A stretch of 6,030 nucleotides of DNA. It comes from Actinomycetota bacterium. GTDB lineage: Bacteria > Actinomycetota > Actinomycetes > Nanopelagicales > Nanopelagicaceae. Under the pieces are notes generated by a model. It made no database searches and was not told where the DNA came from. It worked only from the letters and a program-made list of their open reading frames with translations. A program made the translations under genes and the position numbers. Below are positions 1 to 4,898 of this stretch, piece after piece; positions within the stretch are counted from its first letter, which is position 1, and every line of letters begins with the position of its first letter. The stretch spans positions 1-6,030 of the forward strand of contig RHAU01000034.1 in NCBI GenBank assembly GCA_010032125.1. The letters run 5' to 3'.

Positions 1-366
1 GAGAAGAACTACGCCAGCAGCATCCTCGCCTTGAACAGGGTGCGGAATAGTGCCTTGAATTCTTGGAACTTTGAAGAAGGATTTCTTCGCTTCTTCAACT
101 GCCTTCGCAATCGCTTGCGGAACTTCATTTGCTTTTCCGTAGCCAACGCCAACCATGCCATTGCCATCGCCGAGAACGACAAGAGCGGTAAATGAGAATC
201 GACGTCCACCAGAGACAACCTTTGCGACGCGGTTGATGAAGACAACGCGCTCGATATAAGGAGACTTCTCGCGGCTATCAGCGGAATCGCGGCGGTCACG
301 CTTATCGCGATTGCGCTTTGGCTTCTCGCCAGCTTCTTGTGCTGTTACTAATTCATCATTTGCCAT
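1..366 (-). CDS. rpsE: 30S ribosomal protein S5 (uS5), N-terminal part, 3' end outside window
   Basis: S5 lies at the mRNA entry channel and the back of the 30S subunit, affects decoding accuracy and is a site of spectinomycin-resistance mutations. The first 122 residues are visible and the frame runs off the window at position 1. The S5 N-terminal double-stranded-RNA-binding domain is clear: ERVVFINRVAKVVSGGRRFS (39-58) and ALVVLGDGNGMVGVGYGKAN (61-80), including the loop where spectinomycin-resistance changes occur in E. coli. Before it is a highly charged extension (residues 1-38, with RNRDKRDRRDSADSREK at 18-34). Comparison with remembered E. coli S5 makes it about 26 residues longer there. 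The ATG at 366 shares its first base with the rplR TAA. No strong Shine-Dalgarno is visible, so translation probably depends on rplR. Confidence 0.97.
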   Translation of the reverse strand, partial: MANDELVTAQEAGEKPKRNRDKRDRRDSADSREKSPYIERVVFINRVAKVVSGGRRFSFTALVVLGDGNGMVGVGYGKANEVPQAIAKAVEEAKKSFFKVPRIQGTIPHPVQGEDAAGVVLL

Positions 367-743
367 TAGAAGTCCAATCCATTCTCGCGCGCACCATCGG
401 CAAGTGCAGCAACGCGACCGGTGTAACGGTTACCACCGCGGTCGAATACGACAGCAGTGACTCCTTTTGCCTTTGCGCGATCTGCGACAAGTTGGCCCAC
501 AACGCGAGCTTTCTTTGTCTTATCTGCAGATTGAGCGCGAAGATCTTTTTCCATCGTCGAAGCCGAGGCGATGGTGAAACCTTTTGTGTCATCGACAATC
601 TGGGCAACGAGGTGACGAGCAGAACGGGTGACAACAAGGCGTGGACGCTCTGCAGTTCCCGAGATTCGCTTACGAACTCGGAAGTGGCGACGTGCTCGCG
701 CGACTTGAGTAGATCCGTTAACAATCTTCTTAGCGATGTTCAT
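366..743 (-). CDS. rplR: 50S ribosomal protein L18 (uL18)
   Basis: L18 binds 5S rRNA and, together with L5, anchors it in the central protuberance. The 125 residues fit the family (about 117-125). The basic N-terminal region ARARRHFRVRKRISGTAERP (15-34) is the 5S-binding part, with RPRLVVTRSARHLVAQIVDD (33-52) as the first part of the folded domain. The C-terminal VVFDRGGNRYTGRVAALADG (98-117) is the strongly conserved end, finished by ARENGLDF. An AGGT element (755-752) is 8 nt before the ATG, and the start overlaps the rplF stop as ATGA. The TAA shares one base with the rpsE ATG. The other frames open across this gene on both strands show no family resemblance. Confidence 0.98.
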   Translation of the reverse strand: MNIAKKIVNGSTQVARARRHFRVRKRISGTAERPRLVVTRSARHLVAQIVDDTKGFTIASASTMEKDLRAQSADKTKKARVVGQLVADRAKAKGVTAVVFDRGGNRYTGRVAALADGARENGLDF

Positions 744-1282
744 GCTTTCTTACCTGTCTTTCCAGCCTTGCGACGGATGCGCTGACCGAGAAGATGTACG
801 CCCTTACCCTTATAAGGATCGGACTTACGAAGCTTCTGAATCTTCGCAGCAGTCTCACCGACGAGTTGCTTATCTACGCCAGTAATAGTGAATTCGGTTG
901 GTGATTCAACAGTGAAAGCAATTCCTGTTGGTGCAGGGAAGAGAACTGGATGTGAGTAGCCAAGAGCGAACTCAAGATCCTTGCCCTTCAGCGCGACTTT
1001 GTAACCAACGCCAGTGATGACAATCTTCTTCGAATATCCCTGGGTGACACCAGTAATCATGTTCGCAACAAGAGTGCGGGACATTCCGTGAAGTGACTTC
1101 GCAGCGCGTTCATCATTCGCACGAGTGATAACGATGGAGCTCTCTTCCTTCGCAACCTTGATGAGTTCCGGGAAGTTGTGAGAGAGAGTTCCCTTTGGTC
1201 CCTTAACAGAGATGCTCTGTCCGGTGAGATTAATTTCGACTCCGGATGGAATCGCAACAGGCATTTTTCCGATACGTGACAT
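740..1282 (-). CDS. rplF: 50S ribosomal protein L6 (uL6)
   Basis: L6 binds 23S rRNA near the sarcin-ricin loop, at the base of the L7/L12 stalk, close to where elongation factors dock. With the start at 1282 the protein has 180 residues, the normal length, and begins with the family N-terminus MSRIGKMPV. An in-frame ATG at 1294 would add MVIA and overlap rpsH by 7 nt; it is rejected because the family starts at MSRIGK and because GGTGATC precedes the inner ATG. The protein consists of two related alpha/beta domains. The second contains the L6 signature SDPYKGKGVHLLGQRIRRK (154-172 from the chosen start), followed by a basic end. The TGA stop overlaps the rplR ATG as ATGA. Confidence 0.97.
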   Translation of the reverse strand: MSRIGKMPVAIPSGVEINLTGQSISVKGPKGTLSHNFPELIKVAKEESSIVITRANDERAAKSLHGMSRTLVANMITGVTQGYSKKIVITGVGYKVALKGKDLEFALGYSHPVLFPAPTGIAFTVESPTEFTITGVDKQLVGETAAKIQKLRKSDPYKGKGVHLLGQRIRRKAGKTGKKA

Positions 1283-1285
1283 AGC

Positions 1286-1292
1286 GATCACC
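1286..1292 (-). promoter_or_regulatory. GGTGATC ribosome binding site deciding the rplF start
   Basis: The minus strand reads GGTGATC at 1292-1286, complementary to the GATCACC near the 3' end of 16S rRNA. It ends 3 nt before the ATG at 1282 and includes the TGA stop codon of rpsH (1290-1288). It favours the 1282 start over the upstream ATG at 1294, whose last base is the first G of this element. Confidence 0.55.
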
Positions 1293-1692
1293 ATACGTAG
1301 GCGAGAACTTCTCCGCCTACGCCTTGCTTATTTGCCTGTCGATCGGTGAGCAGACCTTGTGATGTTGAAATGATTGCAACACCAAGGCCGCCGAGAACTT
1401 TTGGAAGGCCAGTTGACTTGGCATACACGCGAAGTCCTGGCTTTGAAACACGACGAAGTCCAGCGAGTGAACGTTCGCGGTTTGCTCCGTACTTAAGATC
1501 GATAACAAGTGTCTTACCGAAACCTTCTGGGTTATCGGTCACTTTGTATCCAGAGATATATCCCTCTGCCTTAAGTATTTCTGCAATACGGACTTTGACC
1601 GACGAGGATGGCATAGAAACCGTCTCGTGGTAAGCCATATTTGCGTTGCGCAGACGTGCAAGCATGTCTGCGATTGGATCTGTCATTGTCAT
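1288..1692 (-). CDS. rpsH: 30S ribosomal protein S8 (uS8)
   Basis: S8 is a primary binder of the 16S rRNA central domain (helix 21). In E. coli it also represses the spc operon by binding its mRNA. The 134 residues match the family length. The N-terminus MTMTDPIADMLARLRNA is the standard one, so the ATG at 1692 is preferred over the second Met codon at 1686. The conserved RNA-binding C-terminal signature GLGVAIISTSQGLLTDRQA is at 102-120, with the Ser-Thr-Ser motif at 109-111 that contacts the helix 21 core. The protein ends in the typical VGGEVLAYVW. It is the only gene here with a real leader (57 nt), and its ribosome binding site is poorly placed. The TGA stop is 5 nt before rplF. Confidence 0.98.
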   Translation of the reverse strand: MTMTDPIADMLARLRNANMAYHETVSMPSSSVKVRIAEILKAEGYISGYKVTDNPEGFGKTLVIDLKYGANRERSLAGLRRVSKPGLRVYAKSTGLPKVLGGLGVAIISTSQGLLTDRQANKQGVGGEVLAYVW

Positions 1693-1749
1693 TCGTGGCT
1701 CATCGCCTTTCTTCGGGTGGTATCTCTTTCGAGACCTATCCGATAGTTG
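1693..1749 (-). promoter_or_regulatory. rpsN-rpsH intergenic leader, the only sizeable gap in the window
   Basis: These 57 nt separate the rpsN TAA from the rpsH ATG; all other gaps are 12 nt or less. The first half holds the hairpin described separately. The second half has a purine-rich GAAGAAAGG (1714-1706), but its AAAGG core ends 13 nt before the rpsH ATG, which is far for a Shine-Dalgarno sequence. rpsH therefore has the poorest-placed ribosome binding site in the window. I see no convincing -35/-10 promoter pair. Confidence 0.7.
1714..1742 (-). promoter_or_regulatory. Candidate S8-binding hairpin in the rpsH leader (16S helix 21 mimic)
   Basis: Seen in the sequence: the mRNA can pair CGG 1742-1740 with CCG 1716-1714, T1738 with A1718, GG 1736-1735 with CC 1720-1719, and CTC 1733-1731 with GAG 1726-1724. 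It is closed by a GAAA tetraloop (1730-1727). A1737, A1721 and the A1739/C1717 pair are unpaired; T1734 faces A1723 with T1722 beside it. Known: the S8 site in 16S helix 21 has A595 next to a 596-644 pair, a G597-C643 pair with U641, bulged A642 and U598 opposite A640, below a regular stem. Each of these positions has a counterpart here. Inference: S8 may bind this leader and repress rpsH. There is no following U-run, so it is not an intrinsic terminator. It could still be a chance hairpin. Confidence 0.45.
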
Positions 1750-1935
1750 TTACCAGGAAGCTTTCGTAATACCGGGGAGTTCTCCGCGGTGTGCCATCTC
1801 TCTGAAGCAGACTCGGCATAGACCGAACTTCTGATAGACGGAGTGTGGACGACCACAACGTTGGCAACGTGTGTAACCGCGCACCTTGAACTTTGGCTTG
1901 CGGCTCGCCTTAACTTTCAGTGATGTCTTGGCCAT
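1750..1935 (-). CDS. rpsZ: 30S ribosomal protein S14, zinc-binding (type Z, uS14)
   Basis: S14 binds the 3' domain of 16S rRNA in the 30S head and is important for late small-subunit assembly. At 61 residues it is the short form, against about 100 for the zinc-free form. The zinc ligands are visible as C24-x2-C27 and C40-x2-C43, in the contexts RCQRCGRPH and LCRVCFREMAHRGE. The C-terminus ELPGITKASW is typical. The gene is named rpsZ or rpsN depending on the annotation scheme. The start is supported by AGGAG (1945-1941) 5 nt before the ATG, in an 11-nt gap after rplE. It is followed by the largest gap in the window (57 nt). Many Actinobacteria keep a second, zinc-free S14 elsewhere for zinc starvation; that cannot be seen here. 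Confidence 0.97.
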   Translation of the reverse strand: MAKTSLKVKASRKPKFKVRGYTRCQRCGRPHSVYQKFGLCRVCFREMAHRGELPGITKASW

Positions 1936-1946
1936 GTGGTCTCCTA

Positions 1947-2501
1947 TTAATCCCGGAATGGGAATCCGAGCGCACGTAGCAACGCGCGACCTTCATCATC
2001 ATTCTTGGCTGATGTAACGATTGTGATGTCCATACCGCGTACGCGATCCAACTTATCTTGTTGAATTTCCGGGAACACAACCTGCTCGGTAAGACCGAAG
2101 GTGTAGTTACCACTTCCATCGAACTGCTTTGGAGAGAGTCCACGGAAGTCACGGATACGAGGCAATGAAACTGAGAGAAGTCGATCCATAAACTCCCACA
2201 TACGATCGCCGCGGAGCGTGACATGTGCTCCAATCGGCTGACCTTCGCGGAGTTTGAAGTTAGCGATTGACTTGCGCGCCTTTGTGACGACTGGACGCTG
2301 TCCAGTAATTGTCGCGAGGTCGCGAATCGCACCTTCAATCAACTTGGAATCTTTTGCTGCTTCGCCAACACCCATGTTCACAACAACTTTGACCAGTGTT
2401 GGAACTTGCATCCGGTTCTTGAGGCCGAATTGCGAGATGAGGTTTGCAGAAATCTCGTTCTTATAACGAGTCTTCAAACGAGGAGCGGTCGCAGTTGTCA
2501 T
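1947..2501 (-). CDS. rplE: 50S ribosomal protein L5 (uL5)
   Basis: L5 is part of the 5S rRNA complex with L18 in the central protuberance and contacts the P-site tRNA and S13. The 184 residues fit the family. Typical elements are the N-terminal RLKTRYKNEI (8-17), the segment VPTLVKVVVNMGVGEA (33-48), the RNA-contacting region around ITGQRPVVTKARKSIANFKL (65-84) and the C-terminal DKLDRVRGMDITIVTSA (149-165). A GGAGG site (2513-2509) is 7 nt before the ATG, and the start shares a base with the rplX stop. In E. coli the S8 repressor site lies at the start of this gene. I see no comparable structure here; the candidate lies upstream of rpsH instead. rpsN follows after 11 nt. Confidence 0.98.
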   Translation of the reverse strand: MTTATAPRLKTRYKNEISANLISQFGLKNRMQVPTLVKVVVNMGVGEAAKDSKLIEGAIRDLATITGQRPVVTKARKSIANFKLREGQPIGAHVTLRGDRMWEFMDRLLSVSLPRIRDFRGLSPKQFDGSGNYTFGLTEQVVFPEIQQDKLDRVRGMDITIVTSAKNDDEGRALLRALGFPFRD

Positions 2502-2815
2502 TAGAGATCCTCCCCGGTTCGACGAGAAATTCGAATGTTCTTTCCTTCATCATCCTTGCGGACTGCGATACGTGTTGCCTTATCGTCATCAGCCAGAAGC
2601 ATCACATTTGAATATGCGATTGATGCTTCAACAGTGAGGATTCCGCCAACTTTTGCACCACGTTGTGAAGTCTCTTCCTTCGTGTGTTTCTTAACGCGGT
2701 TTACACCTTCGACAGTAACGCGAGCGCGCTTCATATCGACATTAAGAACTTTTCCGGTAAGACCTTTATCTTTTCCGGCGATGACGAGGACGGTGTCGCC
2801 TCTCTTAATACGCAT
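2501..2815 (-). CDS. rplX: 50S ribosomal protein L24 (uL24)
   Basis: L24 is an assembly-initiating 23S rRNA binder near the tunnel exit. The 104 residues match the family. The N-terminal KOW motif is clear in GDTVLVIAGKDKGLTGKVLN (6-25), followed by the conserved VEGVNRVKKHTK segment (35-46). The ATG at 2815 shares its first base with the rplN stop (TAATG). It is preceded by an almost ideal Shine-Dalgarno, GGAGGTG (2827-2821), 5 nt before the start. The TAA stop again shares one base with the next ATG (rplE). The C-terminal part (81-104) is charged and ends in RRTGEDL. Confidence 0.97.
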   Translation of the reverse strand: MRIKRGDTVLVIAGKDKGLTGKVLNVDMKRARVTVEGVNRVKKHTKEETSQRGAKVGGILTVEASIAYSNVMLLADDDKATRIAVRKDDEGKNIRISRRTGEDL

Positions 2816-3183
2816 TACAGCACCTCCGGAGCGAGTGAGATGATCTTCATGAATCGCTTATCGCGCAGTTCACGAGCAACTGGTCCGAAGATACGAGTAC
2901 CGCGAGGTTCGTTATCTTCTTTAATGATGACCGCAGCATTCTCATCAAATTTGATGTAGGAACCATCTGGACGACGATTCTCTTTAACAGTGCGAACGAT
3001 GACAGCCTTAACAACTTCACCCTTCTTCACTTGTCCACCAGGAATTGCATCCTTGACGGAGCAGACGATGACATCGCCAATACCTGCGTATCGACGTTGT
3101 GTGCCACCGAGAACACGGATACAGAGAAGCTCGCGAGCTCCGGTGTTATCCGCTACACGTAGACGTGACTCTGCTTGAATCAT
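2815..3183 (-). CDS. rplN: 50S ribosomal protein L14 (uL14)
   Basis: L14 binds 23S rRNA at the subunit interface, contributes to an intersubunit bridge and is also the docking site of the silencing factor RsfS. With the ATG at 3183 the protein has 122 residues, exactly the usual L14 length, and starts with the family-typical MIQAESRLRVADNTGAR. The frame is open further upstream to an ATG at 3222, but that start would add 13 residues read out of rpsQ and is rejected. The L14 signature region is at 86-105 (DENAAVIIKEDNEPRGTRIF). A GAAGG element (3198-3194), 10 nt before the ATG and within rpsQ, may serve as ribosome binding site. The TAA shares one base with the rplX ATG. Confidence 0.98.
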   Translation of the reverse strand: MIQAESRLRVADNTGARELLCIRVLGGTQRRYAGIGDVIVCSVKDAIPGGQVKKGEVVKAVIVRTVKENRRPDGSYIKFDENAAVIIKEDNEPRGTRIFGPVARELRDKRFMKIISLAPEVL

Positions 3184-3185
3184 GA

Positions 3186-3443
3186 TTACTTCGCCTTCTC
3201 GATGATCTCCACTACGCGCCAACGCTTTGTTGCCGAGAGTGGACGGGTTTCCATGATGCGAACGCGATCGCCAACGCCAGCGGAGTTGGTCTCATCGTGC
3301 GCCTTGAACTTCTTATTCTTGGTAATAACTTTCGAATAAAGGCCATGTGCAGCGCGCTCTTCGATTTTAACGACGACGGTCTTATCCATCTTGTCGCTAA
3401 TAACGATGCCTTCGCGGACCTTTCGGAAATTGCGGTCGGTCAT
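3186..3443 (-). CDS. rpsQ: 30S ribosomal protein S17 (uS17)
   Basis: S17 is a primary 16S rRNA binder of the OB-fold type, needed early in 30S assembly. The 85 residues are the normal length. Recognisable parts are the first strands VREGIVISDKMDKTVVVKIE (9-28), the tyrosine/lysine-rich loop LYSKVITKNKKFKAHDE (35-51) and the family signature GDRVRIMETRPLSATKRW (58-75). A GGAGG site (3454-3450) lies 6 nt before the ATG inside rpmC, and the start overlaps the rpmC stop in the ATGA arrangement. This is the last gene of the classical S10 operon, but rplN follows after only 2 nt, so no terminator or separate promoter is visible at the S10/spc boundary. Confidence 0.97.
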   Translation of the reverse strand: MTDRNFRKVREGIVISDKMDKTVVVKIEERAAHGLYSKVITKNKKFKAHDETNSAGVGDRVRIMETRPLSATKRWRVVEIIEKAK

Positions 3444-3658
3444 GCTGCGCCTCCGATACCAAGTTCACGTTCGCGGATCACGGTGTAGATCCGAGCGATC
3501 TCTTTGCGGACAGCGGTAAGGCGACCATGGCTCTCAAGTTGGCCAGTTGCAGCCTGGAAACGAAGGTTGAATAACTCTTCCTTCGACTCCTTCAACTTCT
3601 CTTGAAGTTCTTCTGTGGCTAATGCACGAAGTTCTTCAGCGGTAGTTATTTTCGCCAT
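3440..3658 (-). CDS. rpmC: 50S ribosomal protein L29 (uL29)
   Basis: L29 is a small helical-hairpin protein near the exit of the peptide tunnel; with L23 it forms part of the docking site for signal recognition particle and trigger factor. The 72 residues fit the family (about 60-75). Two helices are apparent: a charged first helix (residues 6-30, with ELQEKLKESKEELFNLRFQ) and a second around VRKEIARIYTVIRERE (50-65). The motif FNLRFQAATGQLE (29-41) is characteristic. A strong GAGGAGG site (3672-3666) is 7 nt before the ATG and overlaps the end of rplP. The TGA stop overlaps the rpsQ start as ATGA, a 4-nt overlap. Confidence 0.97.
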   Translation of the reverse strand: MAKITTAEELRALATEELQEKLKESKEELFNLRFQAATGQLESHGRLTAVRKEIARIYTVIRERELGIGGAA

Positions 3659-3660
3659 TG

Positions 3661-4074
3661 TTATGCCTCCTCACGTAGTACGACGCGGGACTTGACTGGA
3701 AGTTTGTGTGCAGCACGAGAGAATGCTTGATTTGCAATGTCAGCAGTAACGCCAGAGATTTCAAAAAGAACTCGGCCCGGCTTGACGTTTGCAATCCAAA
3801 ATTCTGGTGAACCTTTACCGGAACCCATACGAGTTTCAGCAGGTTTCTTTGTGAGTGGACGATCTGGATAGATATTGATCCAAACTTTTCCACCACGCTT
3901 GATATAGCGAGTCATCGCAATACGAGCAGCTTCGATCTGGCGATTGGTGAGGTATCCACCTTCAGTTGCCTGGAGACCGAAATCACCGAATGCAACAGCA
4001 GTTCCGCCTTTTGCTTTACCGGAACGCTTCGGGTGATGTTGTTTGCGGTGCTTAACGCGACGTGGAATCAACAT
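3661..4074 (-). CDS. rplP: 50S ribosomal protein L16 (uL16)
   Basis: L16 binds 23S rRNA beside the A site and helps position aminoacyl-tRNA; it is a late-assembling protein. The 137 residues equal the usual length. The N-terminus MLIPRRVKHRKQH and the segment AVAFGDFGLQATEGGYLTNR (27-46) are typical. The RMGSGKGSPEFWIANVKPG stretch (82-100) is the family signature around the arginine that is hydroxylated in E. coli L16. The ATG at 4074 shares its A with the TAA of rpsC (TAATG). Its Shine-Dalgarno AAGGAGG (4090-4084) lies within the last codons of rpsC, which implies coupled translation. The gene ends with TAA 2 nt before rpmC. Confidence 0.98.
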   Translation of the reverse strand: MLIPRRVKHRKQHHPKRSGKAKGGTAVAFGDFGLQATEGGYLTNRQIEAARIAMTRYIKRGGKVWINIYPDRPLTKKPAETRMGSGKGSPEFWIANVKPGRVLFEISGVTADIANQAFSRAAHKLPVKSRVVLREEA

Positions 4075-4898
4075 TATGCCTCGCCTCCTTCTGTAGTTGG
4101 AGTTGCTGCAGGAGTTTCAACAGCAGTCGCTTCAGCAGCAGCGCTTTCTGCGGCGCGCTCTTCAACCGATGTTGTTGTGACTTCACCTTTTTGTGGACGT
4201 GGTGCGCGGCGAGGACGAGCAGTCTTCGCAGCCTTTGCGGCAGCGAGTGCTGCAGCTTCACGTTCTGTGCGGGACTCAATGACTTCGCCCTTATAGATCC
4301 ACACTTTCACACCGATGCGGCCGAAGGTTGTGTGCGCTTCATGGAAGCCATAATCAATATCGGCGCGGAGAGTGTGAAGTGGAACGCGGCCTTCGCGATA
4401 GAACTCAGAGCGCGACATTTCTGCGCCACCAAGTCGACCACCGCATTGAACTCGAATTCCTTTTGCACCTGCTTTAAAAGCAGTCTGCATTCCTTTGCGC
4501 ATTGCGCGACGGAAAGAGACGCGAGCAGCAAGCTGTTCTGCGATGCCTTGGGCAACAAGTTGTGCATCGATTTCTGGATTCTTCACTTCGAGAATGTTGA
4601 GCTCGACGCGCTTTCCAGTTAACTTCTCAAGATCAAGACGGAGACGATCTGCTTCAGTTCCACGGCGACCAATAACAATTCCTGGACGCGCAGTGTGAAG
4701 GTCGATGCGGACGCGCTCACGAGTGCGTTCAATCTCAATACGAGAAAGACCTGCGCGTTCCATCTTGGAGGCCATCATCTTTCGGATCATGACATCTTCT
4801 TTTACATAATCTTTGTAGAGTTTTTCTGCATACCAACGAGATTTGAACTCAGTGGTGATACCTAGGCGGAAGCCATGTGGATTTATTTTTTGACCCAT
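4074..4898 (-). CDS. rpsC: 30S ribosomal protein S3 (uS3) with long Ala-rich C-terminal tail
   Basis: S3 forms part of the mRNA entry channel with S4 and S5 and contributes to the ribosome's mRNA helicase activity. The 274 residues begin with the family N-terminus MGQKINPHGFRLGI. A type-2 KH domain follows, with the GxxG loop visible as GRRG at 77-80 in the context RPGIVIGRRGTEADRLR. The C-terminal S3 domain contains FRRAMRKG (129-136), which holds the basic residues corresponding to the helicase residues of E. coli S3, and ends near VWIYKGEV (199-206). Residues from about 207 form a tail: Ala/Lys-rich, then a basic RPRRAPRPQK patch (228-237), then an Ala/Glu/Thr-rich acidic end. Such tails are common in actinobacterial S3. 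An AGGAGG site (4912-4907) lies 8 nt before the ATG. Spacing to rplV is zero, and the TAA shares one base with the rplP ATG. Confidence 0.98.
   Translation of the reverse strand: MGQKINPHGFRLGITTEFKSRWYAEKLYKDYVKEDVMIRKMMASKMERAGLSRIEIERTRERVRIDLHTARPGIVIGRRGTEADRLRLDLEKLTGKRVELNILEVKNPEIDAQLVAQGIAEQLAARVSFRRAMRKGMQTAFKAGAKGIRVQCGGRLGGAEMSRSEFYREGRVPLHTLRADIDYGFHEAHTTFGRIGVKVWIYKGEVIESRTEREAAALAAAKAAKTARPRRAPRPQKGEVTTTSVEERAAESAAAEATAVETPAATPTTEGGEA

Noticed and set aside
356..724. Minus-strand ORF of 122 codons in another frame of rplR
   Set aside because: Frame shadow of L18, which is complete and conserved in its own frame.
318..785. Plus-strand ORF of 155 codons across rplR and the ends of rplF and rpsE
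   Set aside because: Shadow of three certain genes on the other strand; no recognisable domain.
1283..1294. Upstream in-frame ATG for rplF at 1294
   Set aside because: It would overlap rpsH and precede the conserved MSRIGK start, which has its own GGTGATC site.
1714..1742. Intrinsic terminator between rpsN and rpsH
   Set aside because: The hairpin is short and not followed by a U-run; the next bases are purine-rich GAAGAAAGG.
1910..2338. Minus-strand ORF of 142 codons in another frame of rplE
   Set aside because: The L5 frame fits the family from end to end; the alternative frame is Ser/Arg-rich with no domain.
2499..2515. An E. coli-like S8 site at the start of rplE
   Set aside because: The rplX/rplE junction is a one-base TAATG overlap with a normal Shine-Dalgarno sequence; I could not find the AUAC/GU internal-loop pattern there.
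3184..3222. Upstream in-frame ATG for rplN at 3222 giving 13 extra residues
   Set aside because: L14 begins at MIQ in the family and the 122-residue length is standard; the extra residues are read from the end of rpsQ.
4062..4622. Plus-strand ORF of 186 codons opposite rpsC
   Set aside because: It is antisense to conserved S3 codons, its Cys/Ser-rich content is what the reverse of Ala/Arg codons gives, and it has no family resemblance or clear ribosome binding site.
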